Below are positions 32,416-44,717 of a stretch of 64,000 nucleotides of DNA, piece by piece. Positions within the stretch are counted from its first letter, which is position 1; each line of letters opens with the position of its first letter. A program made the position numbers and the translations under genes. The notes beneath the pieces are model-generated. The model had not been told where the DNA came from. It worked only from the letters and a program-made list of their open reading frames with translations, and ran no database searches. Origin of the DNA: Boesenbergia rotunda (lineage: Eukaryota; Streptophyta; Magnoliopsida; Zingiberales; Zingiberaceae); NCBI GenBank assembly GCA_024364735.1, contig JAGFNQ010005219.1, positions 204,118-268,117 of the forward strand. The letters are read 5' to 3'.

Positions 32416-34099
32416 CTAATCCATCGCTCTACTACCATGCTTCAGTTAATGGCTATCAACTCTCTCTCTCTTTCTAGATATGATCTCATAACGCAAACTA
32501 AACTCAAAGCTCTTCTTATCAGTTTGCACTTCATCTAAGTTTAATCTATTCAGTTCTTTTGCTAGTGTATGTAGCTGTCTCAAGCTCCCATTAATTTCAA
32601 AAATTATGAAACTAGTTCTATTTCTCATAAGCATATATTTGGCGACTTTAATGATATACATACATTATTGCTTTCGGATTAGATTATCAAATATTGAGCT
32701 TGGAGTCATATATATAATTGCATGGATTACATTATGCACAGAATCCTAAAATACCAATGGAACAGTGCTGTTGATGCACCAATGATTTAACATGTGTTAT
32801 TTTGTCTTCTACAAACTTAAACTTTGTCAGAAATTAGTACTTATATGCATTTTGCTTTGAGTTTATATTTTCCTAGTATCATCTTGTAATGTTATATTAT
32901 TGAGAAAATGTTTAATAATGGATAATTATCTTCAGCATCAAATGCAAATTCTTCAGTCACTGATCATTTCTTAGGAGCTAGTTGATTGAGTATTAATTTT
33001 ATATATTCTACATCATGATACGGATGAAAGACATTTTATGAAGTTTGAATGTGTTGTCTACCAAGCATACTAAAGAGAGACAGACAAGCTCTTTTTAAGA
33101 TATAACCTAGAAAGATAAGAAGGCAAAAACCCTACTAGCTAGGTGTGTAGATAATTCCTCTAGTTATCTAGTTTGACAAAAATACATTATTAGGTGTTGA
33201 ACCCAATACCTATTTTAGTTAGATACAAATATAATGAGCTAGTTAAACAATATTTTCAACATGATATTCATTTGTAGGGCAACATCTAACCAAGTATTTG
33301 TTGGCGATTTGTTGAATTGGTCGAACTACAAAATGATATCTAGAAGTATTAAACATTTGTTATAATGATGTTGTAACTATTTGGTTATGTGTGTAGAGGT
33401 AGTGTAACTTGTGTGGTTTTAAGAAACATCTCTCTTATTATTAGAGTGCATAAAGCAAGAAAGAACCTACTTAGTAAATATGTTTTTGAGTTAGGCCCGG
33501 TTGATGAAAATACTTTAAACAGAATAATTTCAAGAATATGTTTTTTTTCTTGGATTTTCCTAGTTTGATGTGTGTTTAATCACTCGCCTAAGTATTTGAA
33601 GCAAAGTAATATTATCATGTTGTTTTACACAATAAGAAAGTAACATGATTCAATTATCAATAGATAGCTAGCCGTGGCAATTATACGTTCGCTCGAACTA
33701 AGTGATCAATATATGAATGAATTTATCATCAATGATATCAAGTATACTAATTATTTGCATGATTTCTTTCAAGCACATTGACACTTCTCTAATGACAACA
33801 AACAAGATGCTTACCAAGATATTGATCAACAGTTTGCTATCAAGAATAATTATATATTATTTTTATCTTCAATTATTTTCTATCCTTCCACTTCCATTTC
33901 TTCTGTCTTTCTCCTTCTATATTTTACCCCTTCGATTGTTCCTCTATATTATCAACTGTGGCAGCGATGATGACATTAGTGATGCTATAGAAGGAAAGTG
34001 AAAGGAGAGAATGAGAAAGGTTAAGGAAACTGAGAACAAAATGATGCATACAAATGAGAAACAGCAAGGACAAAGAAGAAAGAGATAGAAGGAAAGACG
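32416..34099. other. AT-rich region downstream of AHL
   Basis: The first few hundred bases are probably the AHL 3' UTR and terminator. The remainder has no ORF longer than about 90 codons and no recognised repeat. Confidence 0.45.
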
Positions 34100-34860
34100 A
34101 CCAGGGGCAAAGATGATTCTGATCTGAATGGCCTTAGGAGAAAGGGACTTGATTCGGTGGGAACAACAAGCGCCACGTGTCTGACCTAGGACTTGAATTT
34201 GGACACAGTCAATCCATACCTCGATCAGCCCAATTCAAGATAGACCTCAATTCAGGATCCAACTAGTGGAAGAACTCGTGCCAAACCATCTGGTGCCGGT
34301 TGAGCTCAAAGTGAGGTCTGATTGGAGGCGCGGAAGTGGGCAGATGTGGCGCAGACATCTCCTCAAGATATGGCAGAATGTGGCAGCTGGATGCACCAAA
34401 TGTGGGGTAAACACGATTCGAGGACGTGTGGGACGAGCGCGAGATATGTGTGAGCTGCATGGTCAATCCGTTTCCCACTCGGATTAGGCTATATAAAAGG
34501 GTGAGCGTTCTCGCAGGTGGAGATACACAGACAATATATATTATTTTTAAACTTTATATGTTCGTCTTCTTCTAGTCTTTTATTTGACTATTCCTTTTTA
34601 TCATCGAGGCCGGACTTGAGTGTCATAGTGGTTTCGTTAAGGTCTATCTTAATCTCCGGCCCTTATAATCTTTTCCTGATAGTCTCAACAATTGAAGACT
34701 GTTCATCATCATAGAAGACACACTAGAATCACTAGTCTTCACTAGAGTCAGCCCGGTTCTCGCCGAGAGCCTTGAAGTTCTTTAATCGGCAACCTGCTCG
34801 AAATCACGCCGCTCATAGCAGGCCTAGATAGCACACATTAACTTAATCAATACCATCGAT
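34100..34860 (+). repeat. Possible gypsy-type LTR remnant
   Basis: GCGCCACGTGTCTGACC near 34170, a TATA box CTATATAAAAGG (34489-34500), then a leader-like segment with ATCGAGGCCGGACTTGAGTG and CTTGAAG...GGCAACCTGC. The layout is that of a plant gypsy LTR, but its ends were not found and no second copy is in the window. Confidence 0.35.
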
Positions 34861-34995
34861 GAATCCTCCCTAAGCCTATTTCACCCGAAAAACTTGGCTA
34901 AGACGTGGCGAGTGGCCTACCCATTCCTGATCTTAACCGGATCAGGACCAAATGGTAAAAAAAGGAATTAAAAAAAAAGACGAAGTTGATACTTG

Positions 34996-36340
34996 TGTTA
35001 GATGTATATACTAAAAAATTTACTTCTTTTTATGAGATCATCTATTTTTTGAAAAGAGAATCACAACAACACTAGATGTGTGTTTACATTAGTATATGCA
35101 TAAAAGTCCAATACTGTGCATTGTAGATAACATGGTATGTGATGTCACACGGAAGATCGTGTTATCAGTCCCTTGCATAGTGTAAGTAAGAGGCTCACAA
35201 CCGAGATGAATTTGGACAAACCATTGAGATGGTTGTAATGTAATTAGGTGTGATTTATCTTAACCGTAGAATTACACTAGTGTGCTGTGTGAGCAGGACC
35301 AAAACTAGAAATCATCCAATTTGTACTGACTTAATAATTGAATTATATCTCAGATTTATTATGGAGTACAATCACTGAATCCCGATATAATAACGGATAC
35401 GTATTATTAATATTTATTTCTCTGATTTACGAATGACGAGATTTATTCTGTTAAATCGATAGACCCGGTAAGTTGAGAAATAATATTAATTATATAACGT
35501 GCCTTTGATTATTGACGAAATCCGTGTCCTGCTGAATCGGGATGATGATGCCACCTTGATGAGCTCAAAAGGTTCATCATGTTAAACCCTGCAGGTGGAT
35601 TTGATTCGACATAATGATAAGATTGAATGGTACTAGTCAAGGAGCCAGAAGTCGATTAATTAAAATTGTCAGTAATTTAAATTAATCAACGGACATTCGA
35701 TATCTTAAACACGAGGGGATGGATAACTCATAATAGGTAGAGCCCATATGAAAATGTGGGGGTTGGTGAGGAAGTTAAATTAAGATCCTTTAGTAGTGGA
35801 ATGAATCTTAGTTAATGGGCTGGTTTTAAGATCCATTAGTAGGCCAAAATCCAACTCCTCCTCTTGGTATCTACCTTAGCCCTATATATACCCCATGAAA
35901 CCACCAAGAAACAAGATTAATTAAGCCTCATATTATTCCTCTCTTTCTTTCTCTCTCTCTCCTAAGGCAAAAGGTGGCCGGCGGGTGTGGAAGGGAGAAG
36001 GCTTATCTTCTCCTCTCTTTTCTCTCTACATCGGGTGTGGCACAAGGAGGAAACCTCCTTACCTTCTTCTTGGCCGGACACAAGCGAAGGGAGGAGGGAA
36101 AGAGCCCGGCGGCGGTGCACCTCAGCTAGGAGTGGCGGCGGTGACAACCTCCAAGGGAGGTTCTCTGGTGGTCGGTTGAGAGAGGAGATCTCCTCCTTGG
36201 CTAATCCTTGTGTCGGCAGCAACATCAGGAGGTAGGAGGAGGCGATGGTAAGAAGAGAAGAAGGAAGCTCTTCTCTTGGTTGGTCGATAGCAACAAAACC
36301 CTAGGGTTTTGTTTTGGCCGGCACAAGGAGAGGAAGAAGA
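34996..36340 (+). repeat. Solo LTR of the Cop-A family, first piece
   Basis: Starts TGTTAGATGTATATACTAAA and is colinear with the Cop-A LTRs (for example ACAACACTAGATG, TACACTAGTGTG, CTGCAGGTGGATTTGAT). The left TSD is acttg (34991-34995). It is interrupted at 36340 by Sire-2 and continues at 44039-44510; the rejoined LTR is about 1.82 kb. The 35980-36300 part is a GGCCGG-rich stretch lacking the CTTCTCCGATTAATT repeats of Cop-A, so it is a subfamily. Confidence 0.88.
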
Positions 36341-37357
36341 TGTTAGATCGTTGACAGTTGCTAGAGGGGGGTGAATAGTAATTTTTGATTCTTTCTCTAT
36401 AAGAAGGTTAGCACAATACAAACAATATAATGAAAAACAAGAGAACCAATGCTAACACCTTCGTTTACTTAGTATCCACCCCGAAAGGTGACTAATCTAA
36501 GGATCCTTCGGTGGATCACTCCTCGGATGCCCTCCGGCTAGCCCTTGTTGCTCCTTGTGGGTGGAGAAACCTCACCACAATACCTCGACAATATCTGAGC
36601 TCTTAGACTACTATTTGACTTTTAACCAAAGCCAAATTCGTCAAAAGTCTAAGCCAACATGAAGTCCTCTTAAATAGAACTAAAGGCTGACAACTCGCCA
36701 CCAGTCGACTGCTCCCAGGGCAGTCGACTGGTCCCAGCCAAACAGCAAGCCAACGACTAGCTGTAACGGCTAGTTTTCGACTTTACCAGTCGATTGCTCC
36801 TAGGGCAGTCGACTGATCCAGGGTCGAAAACACTCTGTGTGTTTCTGTGACCTTTATCAGTCGATTGCCCCTAGGGCAATCGACTGGTCCACTCACATAC
36901 CTAAGGTTTCCCTTCCCGAGTATACTTTTCTCAGCACTCGAACCCTAGGATTTCCCGAGTACAATCACTCAACACTTGTACCCTCACGACTCAGCTGACT
37001 CCTCACCAGTAGTCTCGACTATTGCCTTCGCGCCCTCTTCATCTTTGGCTCTTGTCCCTCGGATGCACACAAGCCTCCAGCTTTCCTCCATGCTATCCTT
37101 CATGCATGCCTCGAAGTCCGCGCCCCTCAGCTCATCGTCCCTGCTATCCATGGTCCCTCGGGTGAGCACACAAGCCTCCAGCTTGTCTCCATGCCACTCT
37201 TCACTGTACCGAAGCTGTCCAGCCAAGTCAATATGTGTAACCTGCACAACCTGCACACTCACATACATATATCAAATACACAAGGGTAAACCTAACTTAA
37301 ACCCTTTGCCCAATCATCAAAACTTATGGTCACTCCGGACCATATATTGCCTCAACA
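36341..37357 (-). repeat. 3' LTR of Sire-2
   Basis: Plus-strand TGTTAGATCG...TTGCCTCAACA. Three CAGTCGACTG-type palindromes (CCAGTCGACTG/CAGTCGACTGG around a CTCCCAGGG-like loop) lie at 36702-36895. Confidence 0.93.
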
Positions 37358-38403
37358 ATCTCCCCCTTTTTGATGTTTGACAATACGTTTAAGTTAGGAA
37401 AAACAAATAGTAATAAATAGCAACAATAATGCTAAACAATCATTTGGACTTACGTTGCCACTCTACCTTGGACTTATACCGCCAATGCATATGCAATGCA
37501 AACAAGGAACCTATCCCCAGGCATCCCACACCTAATCTTCCCAAGACTTAAGATTTTCACCAAAACGAGCTTTTTAAAGCTTCTTCAAAGCTCTCATACA
37601 TTGGACTTACAAAGGTTTTTTAAGAACCTCTCCAAGGTTCCCCTTACGCCAAGAATGGAGCAACAATGTTCCCCCTTTACCTAGTCTCCCCCTAGACCTA
37701 GGATTTCTTGCAAAGGCGTGTTTGGTTTCCCAAATTAAATCCAACACTTCTCCCCCTTTGCCTAACATCAAAAAGACTCCAACAATATCCCAATTATTGG
37801 ATCTTTTAATCCCTAATGATCCTAAACACAGTGTACTAGCCCCCCATACACTTGTTTTGTATCATTTGGACACCAATCAGCTGCTGGATACCAAATTCAG
37901 CCCAGACCAGTCGACTGCCCCCAGGGCAGTCGACTGATACTCTGAAAATTAGAATTTTAGCTTTTTTGGCCAAATTCAGAAATGCGCTAGAAATTCCACA
38001 CATCTCCAAAAATTCTCAAATTTTGTGGAGACATTTATGGTACCCATACCTACTTGGGAAAAATACATTAAAAAAATGTATCTATCACCATTCCCAAGTT
38101 TGACATAAAATCCAAAACTAATAAAAAGGTTCACTCAAACCTTGCCCAAAAGTCCTAATTTTGGTTTCCCCTTGATGTCATTACCCATACCAACCCACAA
38201 TGCATCCCTAGCATTGATTTATATGACATTTGTACATTAAAAACTAATTTTCATGCTTTATGACCCCAATGTCAGATTTCCACTCATGAAACTCAAAATT
38301 ATCGTGCCAAAACCCAAGAATTGAGACTCAAGTCCGTCTCCAATTCTTTTGGCACATCCTATGGTCCATCTAGACCTCCAGGAGCAACCCTCTCAAAATC
38401 CAT
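37358..38403 (-). other. Sire-2 internal non-coding region with polypurine tracts
   Basis: Minus-strand purine runs of the AAAAAGGGGGAGA type touch the 3' LTR (37358-37375) and recur near 37670, 37688, 37750 and 38430. One copy of the LTR palindrome (CCAGTCGACTG...CAGTCGACTG) is at 37907-37936. No coding sequence was recognised. Confidence 0.7.
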
Positions 38404-39072
38404 TCACCATATATCCCAAAGGCTCCTAGAGCTCCCCCTTGAGGTCTTAATCCTAGCCACCTCCCTAGGTGACTCAACCAACACTAGGCCACACCGGTGT
38501 ACCTTCGGTGACTCTTGACCTATAAACCTAACCTTCTTAACCTTAGACACCTTGTCCTTGGTTAAGTCATCCTTTTTACCTTTTGATGGCATCCCCTTGC
38601 CATTCTTGGACTCCTCCTCCTTGCCATAATCATATGCTACCCTAGCATATTTCTTTCCATTGGCCTTGGAGATCTTAGACCGGTATCCCAACCCCGATCT
38701 ATCATTGGTGCGGTTTAAACCACCCAACACCATATCTAAACCCTTAGATCCAACCGTGAATCTTTCTAGGGTCTTTTCCAATCTATCAAGCTTTTCCCTT
38801 TCTAGGTTCCTAAACCTAGAATCCACATGCCCACTTTGGACATTTCTAGACCTACCCACATTTCTAGGCATATGTCTCCCCTTCTTGGGATTTTTACCTT
38901 GATCCTTAGATCTAGTGGTCTTAGATTTTTCATTATGCATTGATTTCCTAGGGGTTTGATCTACAACATTAACCCTACTCCTATCATGATATTTAAATCC
39001 ATGATTATTCCTAATAAGCATGTAAGAATTTGAAATTGGATTTAATTTTAAACAAGGAGTTACCTTTCCTTT
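38404..39072 (-). pseudogene. gag: Sire-2 gag, C-terminal part
   Basis: A Lys/Arg-rich frame continuing gag beyond the CACTA insertion. It contains LERFTVGSKGLDMVLGG and GLGYRSK, the tail motif also seen in the gags of Sire-1 and Sire-3, then a basic stretch ending at a stop near 38404. The left side joins the CACTA TSD (tac). Confidence 0.75.
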
Positions 39073-39956
39073 TACCACTACAACAAAATTGATTTTCCGC
39101 AGCGCACAATTATTCTATTCGCAGCGCATATCGCATGCTGCACAACTCCAAGCTGTTAAAAGTCAAAACAAATCGACAGCAAGCGATCACGTGGTGTGGA
39201 TAATAGCATTCGTAGCGCGCGACTGCGCGCTGCGGATAATAGCATTAGCAGCGTGCGGCCGCGCGCTGCGGATAATACCATTCGCAGCGCACAATCGCAC
39301 ACTACGAATAGCATATAAAAATTTAAAAAAAAAATAACTATCGCACATATAATTATCTACACCATACAATTATCAATACTATTTATTTAAAATATATAAT
39401 CGAAATTTAAACATGATCACAGTTCATATAATATTTAAAATAGAAATAAAAGATTACAAAATATAATCTAAATGAGAATATTTATTTTTATTCATCTAAT
39501 AATTATTTTATAAAGCTCACAAATCTTTATAGATCAACTCTAAATATTTTACAAAAAAAATATGAATTACTAATCATCAAAGAAATATACTAAAGACAAT
39601 ACAATATAATCTAGAAGATCCTTTGAAGAATTAGAAAGGCCTTATTGCAGACATCCTCACTCCTTCATGAAGCTTTTGCAACAATATCTTTCCATCGATT
39701 AGTATGAACTAAGGAGGAGCCTAAGGTCCTAGAATTGAAAGAAGATAGATATGATCGTAGAGCTTTATCTCCAGGAATTGTGCCAAGTCTTCAGGAACTA
39801 TCTCCAAGAACTATCTTTCTTGAGGAACTATCTCCAACGCTTGATCCTAGAGCCATGTCTTCAGGAACTATCTCCAAGAACTGACCTAGAGATAATCATG
39901 TTGACAAGTTATGCAATATATCAGTTTTCGGAAACAAGATATATTTGGTAACATTA

Positions 39957-40928
39957 TCTGTGTTAGCATCAAGCGGTGTAAGTCCTAACATGTGATATGT
40001 AATATTAACTATATGATATTTTATCAAAAATAAGCAAAAACAATCATACTTTTCATTTGCATATTACTTACAATGGGAAACACAAGTACCTACCAATTTA
40101 CTGTCCTTGTGCAAGGCAAACAAAAATCTAATATACCTTCCTATGCATTAGACTACAAATTCAAGGTCTTCCTTTATCTTGCAAGATATTGCATAGCTTT
40201 CAATGGTTCGAAAATCTTCCGAACTTAGCTGCAAGAAAACCAAATCAATAGTATATATAACTAAATTGGTTTTAGCTTACATATGTTGCATGGCAAAGCC
40301 AAATATCTGTGAATAGATAAAACAAATACATTCCATCAAAAGATTGACTTGATTCTATTAAATTCCTTAGTCCTTCAAAACTAAATCGCCATTACTTTTA
40401 TATACTAAAAAAAGTTAACTCCAGTCTTTTCTACAATCTATTAGCAAGCATACATATTGAAGATAATAATTTTGTGTATGATATTTATACCAAACATTTT
40501 CTGTGTTAGCATCAAGCGGTGTAAGTCCTAACATGTGATATGTAATATTAACTATCTGATATTTTATCAAAAATAAGCAAAAACAATCATACTTTTCATT
40601 TGCTTATTACTTACAATGGGGAACACAAGTACCTACCAATTTACTGTCCTTGAGCAAGGCAAACAAAAATCTAATATACCATCCTATGCATTAGACAGCA
40701 AATTCAAGGTCTTCCTTTATCTTGCAAGATATTGCATAGCTTTCAATGGTTCGAAAATCTTCTGAACTTAGCTGCAAGAAAACCAAATCAACAGTATATA
40801 TAACTAAATTGGTTTTAGCTTACATATGTTGCATGGCAAAGCCAAATATCTGTGAATAGATAAAACAAATACATTCCAACAAAAGATTGACTTGATTCTA
40901 TTAAATTCCTTAGTCCTTCAAAACTAAA
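39957..40928 (+). repeat. Internal direct duplication in CACTA-2
   Basis: 39957-40385 and 40500-40928 are near-identical 429-bp copies offset by 543 bp (for example GCATCAAGCGGTGTAAGTCC in both), differing at a few scattered bases. The 114 bp between them are unique. Confidence 0.92.
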
Positions 40929-41095
40929 GGAAGGTTTCCAATTACATCTATGGCAGAAGAAGACTACACCAAATCAGGATTGGGTTTGAAAAAAAATACT
41001 CACATTCTAATCGAAATCAGACCGGCCCATTCCAGAACAAACAAGATCATCAGACTAGATTCATAGAAACCTCCAGAAAAACTATATAGATTAAA

Positions 41096-41525
41096 TCAAA
41101 CCATCCTTACCTGTGTTGACATGCACGCAGGACTCCTCCCCTCTCCTCTGCTGGGGCGACCGGAGAGGCTACGGGCAAACCGCAATCCTCCCTCTATCAG
41201 AGTAGAGAGGGGCGCTGTGATGGCCAGAGTGACGGTCGACGATCGGTGCTCGCGTGAAGAGGGATCGCGATGGAGAAGGTTGCACCGCAACTTTAGCTTG
41301 CGGGAGGGATGCGGGAGGTCAACACTGCTTGTTGTCGACGCTCGGGTGGAGAAGATAGAACGATGATCGGCTCGTCGACGTGGTCGCGAGAGGGAGGGGA
41401 AGAAGAAGGCGATCCTGTGCTTGGTTGGCGATGAGGAGGCGGCATGGGAGAAAAGAATCGCGTGCGGCGAGGGGGAAAGAGTAGGCGAGGAAGATTAGGG
41501 CACAGAGCGGGCTGTGAGGATTTAA
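41096..41525 (-). other. GC-rich, exon-like block inside CACTA-2
   Basis: Composition is sharply different from the AT-rich rest of the element. On the minus strand it ends in an ACACAGGTAAGG-type splice-donor sequence (about 41110) and is open for about 64 codons, consistent either with the first exon and promoter of the ancestral transposase or with captured host sequence. No family was recognised. Confidence 0.35.
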
Positions 41526-42103
41526 TAGAGAAAAAGTTCTCTCATAAATAAATAAATAAATAAATATATATATATATATATTTAAATTTCGAGAATAAAA
41601 TTTTTTCCTTGAATAACTCCAAATTAATCTACCTCACGTCATGTAAATATTTTCAAAATTTTAGAAATTTTTTCCTATATCGTCTATGAAATTATTTCTA
41701 AATTTTAAACTCCTATTTGTAGCGGCGAGGGTTTTAGGAAAAAAAAAAGAAAATAAAGAAAAAGAGAAAATAAGGAAAACAAAAAATAAAAAAAAATAAA
41801 ATAGTGATTATTTATAATTTTATTTGTAGCGTATCACATATAATAAATAGATGCATTAACAGCGTATCAATTTTTGCATGCTGTCATTGTTATTATTTAT
41901 TCACAGCGTACATTAATATGCCGTTAATAATAATATTAACAGCGTACTTTTAATGTACGCTGTTGATGCTTCTTCCTTTAAAAAAATTTATGGTATTAAC
42001 AGCGCACATCAATATGCATGCTGTTAATAATACTATTAATAGCGTGCTTTTAATGTGCGCTGTTAATAACGCGCTGTGGAAAAATAATTTTTTTGTAGTG
42101 TAC

Positions 42104-42949
42104 CTTTGAAGCTCCCCCTTGACTTGAACTCCTTTTCTTTTCCAATTTCTCCCACTTCCTCAAATGTGCCATTTTCTTGATTTCACCTTTCTTTGGGCAC
42201 TTGGTATGGTAGTGCTCAAGCTCTCCACATGTGAAACATCTAATTCTCTTCCTTTTCTCTTGGGCTTCCTTATTCCCATAACCCATGTTAGATTTAAAAG
42301 AAATTGAATTGGGCTTAGGGTTTACCTTCTTTTTCTTACCCAATTGACACTTATCTTTGTAGTGTCCCTTCTTGTTGCATCCAAAGCATATGATGTGTTC
42401 CTTTGACTTCGCTTTGGTGGAGGTTGGAGCTTCTTCTTGCTCCGATATTGAAGTGGGTCTCTCCTCCCCCTTAATCCTTGAGGCGGTGATCTCTTCTATC
42501 TCTTCCTCACTTGAAGATGTGGGCACTTCTTCATTTTCTTCCTCTTCGGATGTTGAACTTGACTCAACCTCCGATTGGTCCTTTTTCTCCTTTTCTTCTT
42601 GTCCTTGTGTTGGATTCTCATGTAGAGCTATCACTCTTCTCCATAGCTCATATGCATTCTTGTATTCTCCTACATTTGACACAATATATGAAGGTAATCA
42701 ATTTAGTATAACTCTTGTTACCTCCTTATCCGCCTCCGCTTCTTCCGTTTGACTCTTGGTCCAATATCGAGGTCGGAGGCGCTTCCCCTTCTTGTCCGTT
42801 GGAGCTTTAAATGGAACTTCCAATGCCGTCCAATGATCTCAATCCATTTGGAACCATGTCTCCAACCTCTTCCTCCAATAGTTAAAATCATCTCGATCAT
42901 ATGGAGGAGGAATCCGGATATCCCATCCCAATGGACCTTCCGACTCCAT
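42104..42949 (-). pseudogene. gag: Sire-2 gag, N-terminal part
   Basis: ATG at 42947-42949 (minus) begins MESEGPLGWDIRIPPPYDRD and DFNYWRKRLETWF, the N-terminal copia gag region; a TGA soon follows and another stop precedes the frame at 42682-42104. That frame has YELWRRVIALHENP, a Glu/Ser-rich segment and two zinc knuckles, CFGCNKKGHYKDKC and CFTCGELEHYHTKC. Most of the central UBN2 domain is missing, so gag is shortened. The CACTA element interrupts the frame at SKV. Confidence 0.82.
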
Positions 42950-43002
42950 CTTCCTCTAGCACCTTTGCTATCCCGGCGATTAGTCCGTAGACGAGCGACC
43001 CC

Positions 43003-43014
43003 GCTCTGATACCA
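43003..43014 (-). other. Primer-binding site of Sire-2
   Basis: Minus-strand TGGTATCAGAGC, two bases inside the 5' LTR. Confidence 0.9.
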
Positions 43015-43016
43015 CT

Positions 43017-44033
43017 TGTTAGATCGTTGACGGTTGCTAAGGGGGGGTGAATAGCAATTTTCGATTCTTTCTCTACAAGAAGGTTAGCACAATACAAACA
43101 ATATAATGAAAAACAAGAGAACCAATGCTAACACCTTCGTTTACTTGGTATCCACCCCGAAAGGTGACTAATCCAAGGATCCTTCGGTGGATCACTCCCT
43201 GGATGCCCTCCGGCTAGCCCTTGTCGCTCCTTGTGGGTGGAGAAACCTCGCCACAACACCTCAACAATATCTGAGCTATTAGACTACTATTTGGCTTTTA
43301 ACCAAAGCCAAATTCGTCAAAAGTCTCAGCCAACACCAAGTCCTCTTAAATAGAACTAAAGGCTGACAACTCACCACCAGTCAACTGCTCCTAGGGCAGT
43401 TGACTGGTCCCAGCCAAACAGCAAGCCAACGACTAGCTGTAACAGCTAGTTTTCGACTTCATCAGTCGACTGCTCCCAGGGCAGTCGACTGATCTAGGGT
43501 CAAAAACTCTTAGTGAGTTTTTGTGACCTTTATCAGTCGACTGCCCCCAGGGCAGTCGACTGGTCCACTCACACACCTAAGGTTTTCCTTCCCGAGTACA
43601 CTTCTCTCAACACTCGAGCCCTAGGATTTCCCGAGTATAATTACTCAACACTCCTACCCTCACGACTCAGTTGACTCCTCACCAGTAGCCTCGACTATTG
43701 CCTTTGCGCCCTCTTCATCTTTGGCTCTCATCCCTCGGATGCACACAAGCCTCCAGCTTGCCTTTATGCCATCCTTCACGCATGCCTCGAAGTCCGCGCC
43801 CCTCAGCTCATCGTCCTTGCTATCTATGGTCCCTCGGGTGCGCACACAAGCCTCCAGCTTGTCTCCATGCCACCCTTCACCGTATCGAAGCCGTCCAGCC
43901 AAGTCAATATGTGTAACCTGCACAACCTGCACACTCACATACACATATCAAATACACAAGGGTAAACCTAACTTAAACCCTTTGCCTAAACATTAAAACT
44001 CATGGTCACTCCGGACCATAAATTGCCTCAACA
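43017..44033 (-). repeat. 5' LTR of Sire-2
   Basis: Same length and ends as 36341-37357 with scattered substitutions, many of them C/T or G/A. Three CAGTCGACTG palindromes lie at 43375-43566. Confidence 0.93.
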
Positions 44034-44038
44034 GAAGA

Positions 44039-44510
44039 GAGGTTTTAGCTCTCATTTGGTGACTTCGGTTCTCGGTAGCTCGTCACCCACACGACGTCCG
44101 AGAAGGGAGGGACGTAAGGTAGAAGGCTACGAGGTAAAGGAAGGTATAATTCTCTTCCTTGGTTCCTTTAGTTCCTTTGTCTTGCTTCGTCATTTTATGT
44201 GAAAATTAATTGATTATTGTTGTTTGATTATTTGTTAATTAATGTTCAATAATTAATTAATTGGACCCCAATAATAAACACAAAAACCGGCGATCCACTC
44301 GTCGTCTCATCCTCGGTCGTTTGGTTAGGAGAATTACAAGACTCGATCTTTGTGATTGGCTAAGTTATAATTCGTACCGAACAATACGATGACGAGATAG
44401 TCGTTGGGAGACGGATCTCCATTCGAATTGATTTTCAATCCGTAGACATGGAGAGGTCTCTCAAGGACGACCAAATATTTACTTAGGAAATCCGTCAAGC
44501 CGGTCCAACA
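44039..44510 (+). repeat. Solo LTR of the Cop-A family, second piece
   Basis: Continues 34996-36340 after the Sire-2 TSD. It matches the end of the Cop-A LTR (CCGGCGATCCACTCGTCG, GGAGACGGATCTCCATT, GACATGGAGAGGTCTC) and ends GGTCCAACA followed by the TSD acttg (44511-44515). Confidence 0.88.
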
Positions 44511-44717
44511 ACTTGATAGGTATAAGCATCACATTTTTCCTTATGTGCCTTAAAAACTTTCAATAGGTAGCCGTGCTTGTTTTACCTTGCAATTAAAACT
44601 CTTGACTCCTCAATTTACAAACTAAATCCTTATAATGACAGAATCTTTATGAATCATTTTAGTTCATGCAATTAAATTAAACAAAACAATTATATATACA
44701 GAATCATGTTTGATCCT

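Larger units (their letters stand above)
39076..42100. mobile_element. CACTA-2: non-autonomous CACTA (En/Spm) transposon
   Basis: 3025 bp with ends CACTACAACAAAATTG and (reverse complement of the right end) CACTACAAAAAAATTA; the outer 30 bp match at 26 positions. The 3-bp TSD tac lies at 39073-39075 and 42101-42103. Subterminal clusters of CGCAGCG/GCGCTGCGG motifs occur at the left (39098-39305) and of AACAGCG/CGCTGTTAA motifs at the right (41700-42080). There is no transposase. Inside are a 429-bp direct duplication and a GC-rich block (41100-41520). A (AAAT)n/(AT)n microsatellite is at 41545-41580. Confidence 0.93.
36341..44033 (-). mobile_element. Sire-2: gag-only Sirevirus-like element carrying a CACTA insertion
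   Basis: LTRs 36341-37357 and 43017-44033, both exactly 1017 bp, with a perfect TSD gaaga at 36336-36340 and 44034-44038. On the minus strand it has the tRNA-Met primer site, a gag frame and a non-coding region with several polypurine tracts. No protease, integrase or RT sequence was found. Without the 3025-bp CACTA it is about 4.67 kb. Confidence 0.9.

Noticed and set aside
36976..37380. 134-codon ORF in the Sire-2 3' LTR
   Set aside because: It overlaps LTR sequence found four times in the window; similar frames in other copies show no conservation of a product.
41121..41366. ORF of 81 codons in the GC-rich block of CACTA-2 as a gene
   Set aside because: No recognised domain and no promoter context; the opposite strand is equally open and has the better splice-donor signal.
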